In this document: positions 63,162 through 64,000 of the stretch, in pieces
Numbering within the stretch: the stretch's first letter is position 1
Layout: each line of letters begins with the position of its first letter
Assembly: GCF_020400825.1 (NCBI RefSeq)
Contig: NZ_JAINVH010000039.1
Coordinates: forward strand, 1-64,000
Reading direction: 5' to 3'
Length of the DNA: 64,000 bases
Source: Streptomyces sp. HPF1205
Lineage (GTDB): Bacteria; Actinomycetota; Actinomycetes; Streptomycetales; Streptomycetaceae
Translations under genes and position numbers: made by a program
The notes under the pieces: model-generated
The model's database searches: none
Seen by the model: the letters and a program-made list of their open reading frames with translations, nothing else
What the model was told of the DNA's origin: nothing

Positions 63162-64000
63162 ATGAGTACCGACCTCGGGGCCCGTACCGCCCCCGACCGC
63201 AAGCGCTGGATCGCCCTCGCCGTCGTCATGACGGCGAGCTTCATGGACCTGGTCGACGCGACCATCGTCAACATCGCTGTCCCGAGCATCCGGCGCGACA
63301 CCGGCGCGGGCTTCAGCGCGATCCAGTGGATAACGGCCGGTTACGCGCTGGCGTTCGCCGTCGGCCTGATCACCGGCGGGCGGCTCGGCGACATCCACGG
63401 CCGCAAGCGGGTCTTCCTGATCGGCACGGCCGGCTTCACGGCCGCGTCGGTGCTGTGCGGGGTGGCGGCGGACCCGGGGATGCTGGTGGCCACCCGGCTG
63501 CTGCAGGGCGCGGCCGCCGCGCTGATGGTGCCGCAGGTGCTGTCGATCATCCACGCCACCTTCTCCGGCGAGGAGCGCGGCAAGGTCTTCGGCATGTTCG
63601 GCGCGGTCATCGGACTCGCGGCCGTCACCGGGCCGCTGCTGGGCGCGCTGCTGACCCAGTGGAACGTCCTCGGGCTGCAGTGGCGGCCGATCTTCCTGAT
63701 CAACCTGCCCGTCGGCATCGCCGGCCTGGTCCTCGGCCGCCGGTTCATCGAGGAGTCCAGGGCCCCGCGCGCGCTCGGGCTGGACCTGGTCGGCGTCGCG
63801 CTGGCCACCGCCGGCCTGCTGGCGCTGATGTACCCGCTGGTCCAGGGCCGGGAGAACGGCTGGCCGCTGTGGGGCTACGCGATGATGGCCGGCGGGCTGG
63901 CGGTACTCGCCGGGTTCGTCCGCTACGAGCGGGCCAAGAAGGACAGGGACGGGTCCCCGCTGGTCGAGCTCTCCTTGTTCCGGGCGCGCAGCTTCGCCGC
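63162..64000 (+). CDS. MFS drug exporter (DHA2/EmrB-QacA type), 3' truncated by the window
   Basis: The first 279 residues of a 14-helix major-facilitator exporter. The N-terminus MSTDLGARTAPDRKRWIALA leads into helix 1 with MTASFMDLVDATIVNIAVPS, the standard DHA2 signature including the Asp. Motif A is GGRLGDIHGRKRVF and motif C is GAVIGLAAVTGPLLGALL. ATG 63162 has AGGAGA upstream. The reading frame is open to the window end. Divergent pairing with a WYL regulator suggests ligand-induced efflux; the substrate is unknown and a role in exporting the RiPP is not indicated. Confidence 0.93.
   Translation, partial: MSTDLGARTAPDRKRWIALAVVMTASFMDLVDATIVNIAVPSIRRDTGAGFSAIQWITAGYALAFAVGLITGGRLGDIHGRKRVFLIGTAGFTAASVLCGVAADPGMLVATRLLQGAAAALMVPQVLSIIHATFSGEERGKVFGMFGAVIGLAAVTGPLLGALLTQWNVLGLQWRPIFLINLPVGIAGLVLGRRFIEESRAPRALGLDLVGVALATAGLLALMYPLVQGRENGWPLWGYAMMAGGLAVLAGFVRYERAKKDRDGSPLVELSLFRARSFA

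Overview
The window looks like a chromosomal-arm segment of a Streptomyces or a close relative. GC content is very high, codon third positions are almost always G or C, and GTG starts and 4-bp stop/start overlaps (ATGA, GTGA) are common. I found only one TTA leucine codon. No rRNA, tRNA, CRISPR array, transposase or phage gene was recognised. The gene set (DevR/DevS-like pair, narGHJI, litRS-crt) resembles content I recall from the left arm of S. coelicolor.

Region 1 (1-14.8 kb) is a low-oxygen / nitrate / NO block. It holds the C-terminus of a DevR-type regulator, a DevS-type GAF kinase that keeps the heme-ligand His, narGHJI, a hemerythrin-like protein, the nitrate/nitrite transporter narK, a PNPOx-like protein, a PAS-PP2C phosphatase and a flavohemoprotein. 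Two 16-bp GGGCC-type palindromes, before the PNPOx gene and before hmp, plus an imperfect copy near narK, suggest one DevR-like regulon.

Region 2 (14.8-24.6 kb) is a beta-1,3-glucan utilisation locus: secreted GH81 glucanase with a C-terminal binding domain, lipoprotein SBP, two permeases, GH1 beta-glucosidase and a LacI regulator. TGAGAGCGCTCTCA-type operators lie at the three expected promoters. No importer ATPase is present locally.

Region 3 (24.6-35.9 kb) is a light-type carotenoid cluster: tspO, crtU and crtY on the minus strand; crtE, crtI, crtB and a Rieske gene, translationally coupled, on the plus strand; then litR and the ECF sigma gene litS. A GCATCSGTA-type motif is shared upstream of crtE, crtY and litR. 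Region 4 (36-42 kb) has a MarR regulator, two PP2C phosphatases and a Tat-exported GH31 hydrolase.

Region 5 (42.2-61.9 kb) is the most unusual part, a RiPP cluster. A 53-aa precursor with a GG-ended leader and a Ser-rich, single-Cys, Thr-free core is followed by a long hairpin and a 14-unit 8-bp tandem repeat. A one-way operon comes next: P450, NHLM-type HlyD-like protein, NHLM peptidase/ABC exporter, second NHLM ABC protein, a LanM-like synthetase, a fused E1-like/YcaO cyclodehydratase and a SagB-type dehydrogenase. The LanM keeps most of the dehydratase motifs, but its cyclase half lacks the Cys/Cys-His zinc ligands. The machinery therefore looks set to make dehydroalanines plus azole rather than lanthionines. 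Flanking genes are a divergent ABC pair (immunity or export), a REC-LuxR regulator, a small membrane peptide and a TTA-containing HTH regulator. The window closes with a WYL regulator and a truncated MFS exporter.
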